From contig NZ_LR134355.1 of the NCBI RefSeq assembly GCF_900637205.1, positions 3,224,001 through 3,288,000 of the forward strand: 64,000 nucleotides of DNA. Reading direction: 5' to 3'. How positions within the stretch are numbered: the stretch's first letter is position 1; every line of letters begins with the position of its first letter. The position numbers and the translations under genes are program-made. This document shows positions 1 to 7,842 of this stretch, one piece after another. The stretch comes from Mycolicibacterium chitae (lineage in GTDB: Bacteria > Actinomycetota > Actinomycetes > Mycobacteriales > Mycobacteriaceae). The notes beneath the pieces were generated by a model that did no database searches, had not been told where the DNA came from, and worked only from the letters and a program-made list of their open reading frames with translations.

Positions 1-630
1 GCCGCGGTACTCGATGACGTGGCCCTGTCCCCCGCCGGTGCCGATCTTGGCGATCACGGCCAGGATGATGTCCTTGGCCGTCACGCCGGCCGGCAGGGTG
101 CCGTCGACGTTGACCGCCATGGTCTTGAAGGGCTTGAGCGGCAACGTCTGGGTGGCCAGCACGTGCTCGACCTCGGAAGTCCCGATGCCCATGGCCAGCG
201 CGCCGAACGCGCCGTGCGTGGAGGTGTGGCTGTCCCCGCACACCACCGTCGTGCCCGGCTGGGTCAGGCCCAGCTGCGGTCCGATGATGTGCACGATGCC
301 CTGTTCGACATCGCCCATGGGGTGCAGCCGGATGCCGAATTCCTCGCAGTTGCGCCGCAGCGTCTCGACCTGCGTGCGCGAGACCGGGTCGGCGATCGGC
401 TTGTCGATGTCCACGGTCGGGACGTTGTGATCCTCGGTGGCGATCGTGAGATCGGGGCGACGCACCGGGCGGCCGGCCAGGCGCAGACCGTCGAACGCCT
501 GCGGGCTGGTCACCTCGTGGACGAGGTGCAGGTCGATGTAGATCAAGTCGGGTTCGCCGTCGCCGGAGGCGACGACATGGTCCGCCCAGACCTTCTCGGC
601 CATGGTGCGCGGAACAGAATTGGTGGCCAT
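1..630 (-). CDS. leuC: 3-isopropylmalate dehydratase large subunit, partial
   Basis: This is the N-terminal 210 residues of LeuC; the rest lies beyond the window edge. With LeuD it isomerises 2- to 3-isopropylmalate in leucine synthesis, using a 4Fe-4S cluster. The ATG at 630 opens [18 protein letters not shown], followed by the aconitase-family signatures EDHNVPT and [14 protein letters not shown] and then [14 protein letters not shown]. The first cluster-ligand cysteine is expected downstream, outside the window. The gene is divergent from the IclR-family gene at 700, the arrangement known for leuCD and its regulator LtbR/NdgR in actinobacteria. The family call is firm. Control by the neighbouring regulator is inferred from context. 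Confidence 0.95.
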   Translation of the reverse strand, partial: MATNSVPRTMAEKVWADHVVASGDGEPDLIYIDLHLVHEVTSPQAFDGLRLAGRPVRRPDLTIATEDHNVPTVDIDKPIADPVSRTQVETLRRNCEEFGIRLHPMGDVEQGIVHIIGPQLGLTQPGTTVVCGDSHTSTHGAFGALAMGIGTSEVEHVLATQTLPLKPFKTMAVNVDGTLPAGVTAKDIILAVIAKIGTGGGQGHVIEYRG

Positions 631-687
631 CACATCTCGATTCCCCCGCGGTGCCGATCGGGCTGGCAATCTCAGCATGCGGGACGT

Positions 688-693
688 TAGTAT
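688..693 (+). promoter_or_regulatory. -10 element (TAGTAT) of the IclR gene, leaderless configuration
   Basis: TAGTAT ends 6 nt before the GTG at 700, and there is no Shine-Dalgarno sequence in between. Transcription would start at or next to the start codon. The -35 is weak (TGGCAA, 664-669). The 69-bp leuC/IclR gap is also where a LeuCD operator would be expected. Confidence 0.5.
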
Positions 694-699
694 CTCTCT

Positions 700-1401
700 G
701 TGAGACAGGATAGCGGCATTGGCGTTCTGGACAAAGCCGTCGGCGTGCTTCATTCCATCGCGGATTCCCCGTGCGGCCTCGCCGAGCTGTGTGAACGCAC
801 CGGACTCCCCCGGGCCACCGCCCACCGCCTGGCCGCGGGCCTGGAGACGCACCGATTGCTCGCGCGCGACGGCGAGGGCCGGTGGCGGCTGGGTCCCGCG
901 CTGACCGAACTCGCCGCCCACGTCAACGATCCGCTGCTGGCCGCCAGTGCGGCGGTACTGCCCGAACTGCGCGAGATCACCGGCGAGAGCGTGCAGTTGT
1001 ACCGCCGCGAGGGCACCTCACGGATCTGCGTCGCCGCCCTGGAACCGCCCTCGGGCCTGCGCGACACGGTCCCGGTCGGGGCGCGGATGCCGATGACCGC
1101 CGGGTCGGGCGCCAAGGTGCTGCTGGCCTACAGCGATGCGGACACCCAACAGGCCGTGCTCTCGGAGGCCAAGTTCACCGACCGCGCCCTGGCCGAGGTG
1201 CGTAAGCGCGGTTGGGCGCAGAGCGCCGCCGAACGCGAACCCGGGGTGGCCAGCGTGTCGGCTCCGGTGCGCGACGCCAAGGGTGCGGTGATAGCGGCGA
1301 TTTCGGTGTCCGGCCCCATCGACCGGATGGGCCGGCGCCCCGGCGTCCGGTGGGCCACCGACCTGCTCGCGGCGGCCGACGCGGTGACCCGCCGGCTCTA
1401 A
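700..1401 (+). CDS. IclR-family regulator of leucine biosynthesis (LtbR/NdgR type)
   Basis: This is a 233-residue IclR-type regulator, the positional equivalent of Rv2989. A winged helix (about residues 8-65; [22 protein letters not shown] is the recognition region) is followed by the IclR effector domain with the usual [10 protein letters not shown] and [22 protein letters not shown] segments. In Corynebacterium and Streptomyces, divergent homologues (LtbR, NdgR) control leuCD and other amino-acid genes. The same role is inferred here. The gene overlaps the convergent permease gene by 4 bases. The GTG start is supported by the TAGTAT element 6 nt upstream. Confidence 0.88.
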   Translation: MRQDSGIGVLDKAVGVLHSIADSPCGLAELCERTGLPRATAHRLAAGLETHRLLARDGEGRWRLGPALTELAAHVNDPLLAASAAVLPELREITGESVQLYRREGTSRICVAALEPPSGLRDTVPVGARMPMTAGSGAKVLLAYSDADTQQAVLSEAKFTDRALAEVRKRGWAQSAAEREPGVASVSAPVRDAKGAVIAAISVSGPIDRMGRRPGVRWATDLLAAADAVTRRL

Positions 1402-2627
1402 CGTCGGCGCAGCGCGTACCCCCCGGCCCCCACGGCCAGGACGAACACGCCGGCCAGCACGGCGGTGAGCGGAAGCGCGAATGCCAGTGCCAGACAGCCC
1501 GACATCCCGACCACCGGGATCACCCCGGCCGCCCGGCCGCCGCTGCCGCGCAGCGTGAACGCCGCGGCATTGGCGATCGCGTAGTAGACCAGCACCCCGA
1601 ACGACGAGAATCCGATGGCGGCCCGCAGGTCGACCGTCGCCGCCAGCACGGCGACCACCGCGCCCACCGCGAGTTCGGCGCGGTGCGGCACGCCGAACCG
1701 AGGATGCACCGCGGCCAACGACGTTGGCAGATACCGGTCCCGCGCCATGGCCAAGACGGTGCGCGAAACCCCGAGCAGCAGCGCCAACAGCGAACCGACC
1801 GCGGCGATCACCGCCGTCGCCGCCACCACCGGCATCAGCGCCGGCGCGCCGGCCGCCTCGACCGCCGCCACCAGCGGGGCCGCCGAGGCCGCCAACCGTT
1901 GCGGGCCAAGCACGCTCAGCACCGCCACGGCGACGACGCCGTAGCAGAGCACCGCCACCGACAGGGCGATCAGGATCGCCCGTGGGATGACCCGGGTGGG
2001 CTCGCGCACCTCCTCGCCCAGGGTGGCGATACGGGCGTACCCGGCGAAGGCGAAGAACAACAGCGCCGCCGACTGCAGCACGCCCGGCACCGACGCGGGC
2101 GTTGCGGCCGCCGCCGGTTCCGCGCTGTGCCCCGACGTGAACACCGTCACCGCGACAGCGCCGAGCACCGTCAGCACGACGCCGACGATGACCCGGGTCA
2201 CCAATGCCGACTTCTGCACGCCCAGGTAGTTGATCACCGTGACGACAATCACGGCCGCCACCGCAACGGCCTGCGGCGCGGCCGGCCATGCGTAATGGCC
2301 CACCGTCAGCGCGATGGCCGCACACGAGGCGATCTTGCCGACGACGAAGCCCCAGCCCGCCAGGTAGCCCCAGAAGTCACCGAGCCGTCGTCGGCCGTAG
2401 ATGTAGGCGCCGCCGGAGACCGGGTACCGGATCGCAAGGCGCGCCGAGGAGATGGCGTTGCAGTAGGCGATGGCCGCCGCGAGGACCAACCCGATCAGCA
2501 ACGCCGGGCCCGCGGCCCCGGCCGCGGGGGCCAGGGCGGCGAAGATGCCCGCCCCCAGCATTGCGCCCAGCCCGACCATGACGGCGTCGACGAGTCCTAG
2601 CCTGCGCGGCAAGCCAACTGGGCCCAC
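1398..2627 (-). CDS. APC-superfamily amino acid permease
   Basis: This is an integral membrane protein of about 409 residues with roughly 12 hydrophobic segments. It starts with the APC signature GLGAMLGAGIFAALAPAAG in helix 1 and has PVSGGAYIYGRR after helix 2 and FFAFAGYARIATLGEE around helix 6, as in amino-acid/polyamine antiporter-like permeases. It probably imports an amino acid or amine; the substrate cannot be read from the sequence. I chose the GTG at 2627 because a TAGGGT element lies 7 nt upstream. A longer in-frame start at 2699 would run into the divergent gene at 2689. Cytoplasmic membrane location is expected. Confidence 0.85.
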   Translation of the reverse strand: MGPVGLPRRLGLVDAVMVGLGAMLGAGIFAALAPAAGAAGPALLIGLVLAAAIAYCNAISSARLAIRYPVSGGAYIYGRRRLGDFWGYLAGWGFVVGKIASCAAIALTVGHYAWPAAPQAVAVAAVIVVTVINYLGVQKSALVTRVIVGVVLTVLGAVAVTVFTSGHSAEPAAAATPASVPGVLQSAALLFFAFAGYARIATLGEEVREPTRVIPRAILIALSVAVLCYGVVAVAVLSVLGPQRLAASAAPLVAAVEAAGAPALMPVVAATAVIAAVGSLLALLLGVSRTVLAMARDRYLPTSLAAVHPRFGVPHRAELAVGAVVAVLAATVDLRAAIGFSSFGVLVYYAIANAAAFTLRGSGGRAAGVIPVVGMSGCLALAFALPLTAVLAGVFVLAVGAGGYALRRR

Positions 2628-2634
2628 GCGGTTG

Positions 2635-2640
2635 ACCCTA
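2635..2640 (-). promoter_or_regulatory. -10 element (TAGGGT) of the APC permease gene
   Basis: TAGGGT lies 7 nt before the GTG at 2627, with no Shine-Dalgarno sequence. This fits leaderless transcription and supports the shorter start. Confidence 0.4.
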
Positions 2641-2688
2641 CTTCGCCGCTGGGCCCTATGCAGCGCGGCGACCTGACACACTGACGCG

Positions 2689-3186
2689 ATGGGAACCAAT
2701 CAACGCGCACAGATCGTCATGTCTGACGACGAGATCACCGAGTTCGTCGCCACCAGTCGCACCGGGACGCTGGCCACCGTCGGCCCCGACGGACAACCGC
2801 ACCTGGTGGCCATGTGGTACGGGATCGTCGACGGCGAGATCTGGTTGGAGACCAAGATCAAGTCGCAGAAGGCGGTGAACCTGCGGCGCGATCCGCGGTT
2901 CACTTTCATGATCGAGGCCGGCGACACCTACGACAGCCTGCGCGGGGTGTCGTTCGAGGGGACCGTCGAGATCACCGACGACCCGGACACCATTCTGCGA
3001 GTGGGGATCAGCGTGTGGGAGCGCTACACCGGGCCCTACACCGAGGAGATGCGGCCCGCCGTCGACATGATGATGAACAAGCGGGTCGCTGTGCGGTTGG
3101 TCACCACGCGCACGCGGTCCTGGGATCACCGCAAGCTCGGAATGCCCGCGATGCCGTTGTCCGGGTCGACCGCGCCGCAGGGCTGA
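2689..3186 (+). CDS. Split-barrel flavin/F420-binding oxidoreductase (Rv2991-like, FDOR family)
   Basis: This is a 165-residue pyridoxamine-5'-phosphate-oxidase-fold protein that closely matches my memory of Rv2991. Visible features are TGTLATVGPDGQPHLVAMWY (first strands of the split barrel), KSQKAVNLRRDPR (cofactor phosphate-binding region) and the C-terminal WDHRKLG. Actinobacterial members of this group bind F420 or FMN and reduce diverse substrates; the natural substrate is unknown. The ATG at 2689 lies 61 nt from the divergent permease start. The gene is followed by a strong two-way hairpin at 3209-3236. Confidence 0.85.
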   Translation: MGTNQRAQIVMSDDEITEFVATSRTGTLATVGPDGQPHLVAMWYGIVDGEIWLETKIKSQKAVNLRRDPRFTFMIEAGDTYDSLRGVSFEGTVEITDDPDTILRVGISVWERYTGPYTEEMRPAVDMMMNKRVAVRLVTTRTRSWDHRKLGMPAMPLSGSTAPQG

Positions 3187-3208
3187 AGCCACGAGGCCCG
3201 GAGACCAA

Positions 3209-3236
3209 ATCGGCCGGCCCAGATGGGCCGGCCGAT
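3209..3236. terminator. Bidirectional hairpin terminator between the FDOR gene and tRNA-Glu
   Basis: A perfect 12-bp stem (ATCGGCCGGCCC / GGGCCGGCCGAT) encloses a 4-nt loop, AGAT. It lies just after the oxidoreductase stop and just after the convergent tRNA-Glu 3' end. On the minus strand it is followed by a short TTTGG. Confidence 0.75.
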
Positions 3237-3240
3237 GTAT

Positions 3241-3316
3241 TGGTACCCCCGATGGGATTCGAACCCACGCTACCGCCGTGAGAGGGCGGCGTCCTAGGCC
3301 GCTAGACGACGGGGGC
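3241..3316 (-). tRNA. tRNA-Glu (anticodon CTC)
   Basis: The minus strand folds as a cloverleaf: acceptor GCCCCCG/CGGGGGT, D arm GTCT..AGGAC, anticodon stem CCGCC/GGCGG with loop CTCTCAC (anticodon CUC), and a TTCGAAT T-loop. CCA is encoded (3241-3243). It decodes GAG, a dominant Glu codon in this GC-rich genome. Confidence 0.95.
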
Positions 3317-3388
3317 TAGAACTTCCGGAGGGTCAGCATAGCCGAACCTGTGCGGCTGACCTAATCCTGAAGAATCGCTTCGCTTCAG

Positions 3389-3460
3389 CTGGGGTACCAG
3401 GACTCGAACCTAGAATGGCTGAACCAGAATCAGCTGTGTTGCCAATTACACCATACCCCA
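3389..3460 (-). tRNA. tRNA-Gln (anticodon CTG)
   Basis: The minus strand folds as a cloverleaf: acceptor TGGGGTA/TACCCCA, anticodon stem GCTGA/TCAGC with loop TTCTGGT (anticodon CUG), T-loop TTCGAGT and discriminator G. CCA is not encoded. It is a substrate of the indirect pathway, charged with Glu by GltX and then amidated by GatCAB. A possible 6-bp hairpin (3366-3388) follows it. The 129 bases between this tRNA and gltX hold nothing recognisable. Confidence 0.95.
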
Positions 3461-3589
3461 ATTTCGACCTATTTCCGCTGGTAGAAGTATCTTTCGACGA
3501 CTTCACACCGTCCTCGGACGCCTCCGCACCAGCCGTCATGGGCCGACGAGCAGACTATCAAAGATTCTCGGGTGCAATTACCACCGGCC

Positions 3590-5056
3590 TCACTGGAGCC
3601 CGGCGCGCGCCGCCCGCAACCGCGCCAAGCTGCGGTCACGGCCCAGCAGTTGCATCGATTCGAACAGCGGCGGGCTCACCAGGGACCCGGTGATGGCCAC
3701 CCGCACCGGTCCGAAGGCCTTACGCGGTTTGAGCTCCAGGCCGTCGATCAGGCTGGTCTTCAGCGCGGTCTCGATGCCCTCGGTGCTCCACTGCCCGAGC
3801 GCCTCCAGCGCGGCCACCGCGGCGTCGAGCACCGGTGCGGCAGCGGCGCCGAGTTCCTTGCCGGCCGCCTTGGGGTCGATCTCGTAGGAGCCGTCGCCGA
3901 AGAACTTCAGCAGGCCCCAGGCGTCGCCGAGCACCACGACCCGGGTCTGGACCAACGCGGCTGCCTCGGCGAAGCCGGCGTCGTCGAGCCCGGTGTCGTG
4001 GCCGTGGGCCTCGAAGTAGGCCCGTAGTCGCGCGGTGAAGTCGGCGGCGTCGAGCAGGCGGAGGTGTTCGGCGTTGAGCGCGTCGGCCTTCTTCTGGTCG
4101 AACCGGGCGGGGTTGGAGTTGACGTCGACGACGTCGAACGCGGCGATCATCTCCTCGATGGTGAAGATGTCGCGATCGTCGGCGATCGACCAGCCCAACA
4201 GGGCAAGGTAATTGAGCAGACCCTCCGGGATGAACCCGCGATCGCGGTGCAGGAACAGGTTGGACTGCGGATCGCGCTTGGATAGTTTCTTGTTGCCCTC
4301 GCCGAGCACCGGCGGCAGATGCGCGAACTGCGGGGTGGCCTCGGCGACCCCGATCCGGATCAGCGCCGCGTACAGCGCCAACTGCCGCGGTGTCGACGGC
4401 AGCAGGTCCTCGCCGCGCAGCACGTGGGTGATCTTCATCAGGGCGTCGTCGACGGGATTGACCAACGTGTACAACGGATCTCCGCTGCCGCGCGTCAGCG
4501 CGAAGTCGGGCACCGACCCGGCCGGGTAGGTGGTTTCGCCGCGCACCAGGTCATGCCAGCTCAGGTCGGTATCGGGCATCCGCAGCCGGACAACGGGTTT
4601 GCGGCCCTGCGCGCGGAAGCTCTCGCGCTGTTCCGCGGTGAGGTCGCGGTCGAAGTTGTCGTAGCCCAGCTTGGGATTGCGGCCGGCGGCGACGTGGCGC
4701 GCCTCGACCTCCTCGGCGGTGGAGTACGCCTCGTAGGCCTCCCCCGCCGCCAGCAGGCGCTCGATCACATCGAGGTAGATCTCCCGGCGCTGCGACTGCC
4801 GGTAGGGCCCGTACGGCCCGCCGACCTCGGGGCCCTCGTCCCAGTCCAGGCCCAGCCACCGCAGCGCGTCCAGCAGCGCCAGGTAGCTCTCCTCGCTGTC
4901 GCGGGCGGCGTCGGTGTCCTCGATGCGGAACACGAACGCGCCGCCGGTGTGGCGGGCGTAGGCCCAGTTGAACAGCGCGGTGCGGATCAGCCCGACGTGC
5001 GGGGTACCCGTCGGCGACGGACAGAACCGAACCCGGACAGCAGAATTGGTCGACAT
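3590..5056 (-). CDS. gltX: Glutamyl-tRNA synthetase (non-discriminating)
   Basis: This is a class Ib synthetase of 488 residues that charges tRNA-Glu and, in organisms without GlnRS, also tRNA-Gln. It has the HIGH-type motif [10 protein letters not shown] (residues 13-22), [20 protein letters not shown] and the KMSKS-type KLSKR near residue 257, then the helical anticodon-binding domain. The ATG at 5056 is preferred over the GTG 3 bases earlier because AAGGAAA sits at a proper distance. It overlaps the upstream FAH gene by one base (TGATG), so translational coupling is likely. Non-discrimination is inferred from the gatCAB genes at 21.7-27.3 kb. Confidence 0.97.
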   Translation of the reverse strand: MSTNSAVRVRFCPSPTGTPHVGLIRTALFNWAYARHTGGAFVFRIEDTDAARDSEESYLALLDALRWLGLDWDEGPEVGGPYGPYRQSQRREIYLDVIERLLAAGEAYEAYSTAEEVEARHVAAGRNPKLGYDNFDRDLTAEQRESFRAQGRKPVVRLRMPDTDLSWHDLVRGETTYPAGSVPDFALTRGSGDPLYTLVNPVDDALMKITHVLRGEDLLPSTPRQLALYAALIRIGVAEATPQFAHLPPVLGEGNKKLSKRDPQSNLFLHRDRGFIPEGLLNYLALLGWSIADDRDIFTIEEMIAAFDVVDVNSNPARFDQKKADALNAEHLRLLDAADFTARLRAYFEAHGHDTGLDDAGFAEAAALVQTRVVVLGDAWGLLKFFGDGSYEIDPKAAGKELGAAAAPVLDAAVAALEALGQWSTEGIETALKTSLIDGLELKPRKAFGPVRVAITGSLVSPPLFESMQLLGRDRSLARLRAARAGLQ

Positions 5057-5832
5057 CACTTTCCTTTGCGCACAACGGGATTGGTCAGGGTGCCGATGCC
5101 CGAGACCGTGACGCTGACGGTGTCGCCGTCCTCGAGCGGACCGACCCCCTCGGGGGTGCCGGTCAGGATGAGGTCACCGGGCAGCAGGGTCATCACCGAC
5201 GAGACCCACTCGATGATGGCGCCGATGTCGTGGATCATCAGCGCGGTGCTGGACTGCTGGCGCACCTGGCCGTTGACCTCGGTGCGCAACTCCAGGTCCG
5301 ACGGGTCCAGATCGGTGACGATCCACGGGCCCACCGGGCAGAACGTGTCGTGCCCCTTGGCCCGGGTCCACTGCCCGTCGTGCTTCTGCTGATCGCGCGC
5401 GGACACGTCGTTGGCAATGGTGTAGCCCAGGATGTTCTCGGCCGCCCGCGCCGCGGGCACGTCCTTGCAGGGCCGGCCGATGACCGCGGCGAGTTCGCCC
5501 TCGTGGTGCACCGGGTTGGCGCCGGCGGGCAGCTGGATGGGCACGCCGGGGCCGACGATGGCGGTGTTGGGCTTGAGGAAGATCACCGGATCGTCCGGGG
5601 CCACACCACCCATCTCCGCGGCGTGGGCGGCGTAGTTCTTGCCCATGCAGATCACCTTGCTGGCCAGGATGGGGGCCAGCAGCCGGACGTCGGCCAGCGG
5701 CCAGGCCCGGCCGGTGAACGTCGGTGTGCCGAACGGATGTTCGGCAATTTCCTGGCAGGTTTCCTGGCCGGCATCCCCTTCGATACTGACGAAGGCGACG
5801 CCGTCTGGGCTGGCGATTCGACCTAGGCGCAT
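5056..5832 (-). CDS. Fumarylacetoacetate hydrolase-family protein (Rv2993c-like)
   Basis: This 258-residue FAH-fold enzyme belongs to a family containing 2-hydroxyhepta-2,4-dienedioate isomerases, acylpyruvases and oxaloacetate decarboxylases. The metal ligands of the family are visible: [12 protein letters not shown] (E111, E113) and D142 in [26 protein letters not shown] precedes them and the C-terminal TGTPEGVG is present. The precise substrate cannot be assigned. The gene lies between the TetR gene (22-nt gap) and gltX (1-base overlap), all on the minus strand. Cytoplasmic. Confidence 0.88.
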   Translation of the reverse strand: MRLGRIASPDGVAFVSIEGDAGQETCQEIAEHPFGTPTFTGRAWPLADVRLLAPILASKVICMGKNYAAHAAEMGGVAPDDPVIFLKPNTAIVGPGVPIQLPAGANPVHHEGELAAVIGRPCKDVPAARAAENILGYTIANDVSARDQQKHDGQWTRAKGHDTFCPVGPWIVTDLDPSDLELRTEVNGQVRQQSSTALMIHDIGAIIEWVSSVMTLLPGDLILTGTPEGVGPLEDGDTVSVTVSGIGTLTNPVVRKGK

Positions 5833-5854
5833 TGGTCCAGCCTAGTCGGGGGAC

Positions 5855-6481
5855 TCAGTCGGGCGTGCCGCTGACCCGGGGCGCGGTGACCATCGCCACC
5901 AGGAAGTTCTCCAGGTGCTCGCGGGTGATGTCGGGCTCGCCCTGCAGCCAGCCGGTGACGAGGTCGAAGCCCCCGGCGACCAGCGTCAGCGCCGCCAGGT
6001 CCAGGTCGGGGTCCAGGGCCTGCTGGCCGGCCAGCAGCGCGCGGCCCTGCTCGGCCATGATCTGCGCCAACGACTTGATCAGGTCGCGCCGCCGGGCGCG
6101 CAGACCCTCGGTGGCCTGCGAGCCGATGAGCAGCGGCCCGCGCCGGGGGTCCGCGGTCAGATGCCGCAGACCGGTCCCGATCGCGGCGCGCGCCCGCACC
6201 ATCGGGTCCGGCGGATTCTGCGCGATCGCGGCCAGCATGACCGTCGAGGCCAGCGCAATCTGCTCGTCGAACAGCGCCAACAGCAATTCGTCTGTGGTGC
6301 GGAAGCTTTCGTAGAAGTACCGGTCGTTGAGCCGGGCGGCCGAGCACACCCCGCGGACGGTGATCCCGCCGACGCCGACCTCGCCCACCAACCCGAGCGC
6401 CGCGTCCATCAGGGCGGCCCGCCGCTTCGAGCGGCGCTCCCCGGAGGTGGCGCCGCCGTAGGTGCGCGCCCGCGTCGACAT
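5855..6481 (-). CDS. TetR-family regulator
   Basis: This 208-residue regulator starts at the ATG at 6481, with GAGG 4 nt upstream. An N-terminal helix-turn-helix (KRRAALMDAALGLVGEVGVGGITVRGVCSAARLNDRYFYESF, about residues 17-60) precedes an all-helical ligand domain. It is divergent from the MpaB-type oxygenase gene. A palindrome abutting that gene's start (6525-6542) is a candidate operator. The ligand is unknown. In-frame starts further upstream would run into the promoter of the divergent gene and were not used. Confidence 0.85.
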   Translation of the reverse strand: MSTRARTYGGATSGERRSKRRAALMDAALGLVGEVGVGGITVRGVCSAARLNDRYFYESFRTTDELLLALFDEQIALASTVMLAAIAQNPPDPMVRARAAIGTGLRHLTADPRRGPLLIGSQATEGLRARRRDLIKSLAQIMAEQGRALLAGQQALDPDLDLAALTLVAGGFDLVTGWLQGEPDITREHLENFLVAMVTAPRVSGTPD

Positions 6482-6524
6482 GACCTCGATTGTCGCACCC
6501 ACTACCTTGACCGACCCCCCATTC

Positions 6525-6542
6525 TGGTGAAGACTGTCACCA
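6525..6542. promoter_or_regulatory. Palindrome before the oxygenase gene, candidate TetR operator
   Basis: TGGTGA - AGACTG - TCACCA is a perfect 6-bp inverted repeat with a 6-nt spacer. It ends one base before the oxygenase ATG, within the 62-bp gap separating it from the divergent TetR gene. It overlaps a plausible -10 (GACTGT, 6532-6537), with TTGACC at 6507-6512 as -35. Confidence 0.5.
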
Positions 6543-6543
6543 C

Positions 6544-7752
6544 ATGGGCCCCACTCCCGAGAAGTTGCCGAATCCACCGGCGCTGACGGTATTCCCGTTC
6601 AGCCTGTTCATGCGCCTGCTGCCCGGCCAGGACGTGCGCGCGACGGCCCCGCAACGCGAGTCGTTCCGCCGCTTCGCCGACCTCGGCGATCCGCTGGCCG
6701 ACGACCTCGTCGCGATGATCCAGCGCCTGCCCACCGGGCAGGGCCGGGCGATGTTCGAGACCGCCGTCGAGCAGGGCGTCGACGCGGTGCCGGATCCGCC
6801 CGAGGAGCTGGTGGCCTTCTTCGCCTCCGTCGACGACCAGCCGTACTGGCTCGACCACGACAAGCTGGAGTTGGCCGCGCGGGTCACCATGCGCACCGGC
6901 GTCGTCGGCATCGGCCTGGCGCTGCCCGGCTTGGCGCTCACCGGCGGGTATCTGGCATCCAAGGCCGACAAGCCCCTAGTGGGCACCGGCGATCTGCAGC
7001 GGATGGCGCCGCGGCGGCTCAACGAGACCGCCACCTGGTACATCGACGTGACCTCGCCGGGCGGGCTGGACCGCTTCGCCGACGGCTTCACCGGCACGCT
7101 GCGCGTGCGACTGATGCACGCCCTGGTGCGCGCGGCGATGAATCGGCGCGAGGACTGGGACTACGACAACTGGGACGCCCCGGTCAACCAGGTGCAACTG
7201 GCGGGCACGCTGATGCTGTTCTCGCTGGCCAACCTCGCCGGCTGCCAGGCCATGGGGATGCGGTTCTCCGATCGCGAGCGCGACGCGGTGTTCCACTTCT
7301 GGCGCTACGTGGGACTACTGATGGGCGTGCACCCCGAACTGGTCCCCACCTCGGAGGCCGACACCTGGCGGCTGTTCTGGCTCGAGGCCGACACCGAGTT
7401 CGAACCGGACGAGGACTCCTTCCTGCTGGCCCAGGCGCTGCACGCCGACCGCGACGAGGGCTGGGCGACCGAACTGGGACGCGCGTACCTGTCGTCCTAC
7501 AGCCGACTGATCCTGGGCAAGACCAACGCCGACCGCCTCGGCTTGGTCGACAACAAGGGATTGCAGGCCGCGGTGCTGGCGACCTCGGCGCTCAACCGGG
7601 CCTTGGAATATCGCCGCCTGCTGCCCGGAATGACCTGGCTCAGTGAGGAATTGGGGCAGCGGGCCCGCAAGGGACTGGTGTCGCGCGGACTGATGGAGAC
7701 CGGCGGCGACCGCAGCTACGGCCGCCACGATCAGCTCGCCGCGACGGGATAG
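6544..7752 (+). CDS. MpaB/latex-clearing-protein-type oxygenase (DUF2236)
   Basis: This 402-residue protein is of the DUF2236 family, which includes rubber oxygenase Lcp and the fungal MpaB. These are haem-b proteins thought to cleave or oxidise isoprenoid-like substrates. Family marks are the long helical body, RLMHALVRAAMNR followed by WDAPVNQVQLAGTLMLF (His and Asn/Gln around the haem pocket) and the late HFWRYVGLLMGVHPELVP. No signal peptide is visible, so it is probably cytoplasmic or membrane-associated. It is divergent from the TetR gene, with a palindrome abutting its start, so TetR control is inferred. The substrate is unknown. Confidence 0.82.
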   Translation: MGPTPEKLPNPPALTVFPFSLFMRLLPGQDVRATAPQRESFRRFADLGDPLADDLVAMIQRLPTGQGRAMFETAVEQGVDAVPDPPEELVAFFASVDDQPYWLDHDKLELAARVTMRTGVVGIGLALPGLALTGGYLASKADKPLVGTGDLQRMAPRRLNETATWYIDVTSPGGLDRFADGFTGTLRVRLMHALVRAAMNRREDWDYDNWDAPVNQVQLAGTLMLFSLANLAGCQAMGMRFSDRERDAVFHFWRYVGLLMGVHPELVPTSEADTWRLFWLEADTEFEPDEDSFLLAQALHADRDEGWATELGRAYLSSYSRLILGKTNADRLGLVDNKGLQAAVLATSALNRALEYRRLLPGMTWLSEELGQRARKGLVSRGLMETGGDRSYGRHDQLAATG

Positions 7753-7794
7753 CCACCTGCCGTTCACCTGCGGTACCCGAACCGCTCATCTGGG
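7751..7794 (+). promoter_or_regulatory. Four tandem 11-nt PHO-box-like direct repeats
   Basis: In exact 11-nt phase the sequence reads AGCCACCTGCC, GTTCACCTGCG, GTACCCGAACC, GCTCATCTGGG. Units 2 and 4 resemble the G-T-T-C-A-C-C direct-repeat units bound by PhoP/PhoB-type regulators of actinobacteria. They lie 49 nt before the phytase-like lipoprotein gene. Binding is inferred. Confidence 0.4.
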
Positions 7795-7842
7795 CCCGCC
7801 ACGCTCAGCGGCGCTGACGCGCGACAACTTGGAGGCTGCAAC

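Noticed and set aside
3366..3388. Terminator after tRNA-Gln
   Set aside because: Only a 6-bp CTGAAG/CTTCAG stem with a 10-nt loop and no T-run; too weak to claim as a feature.
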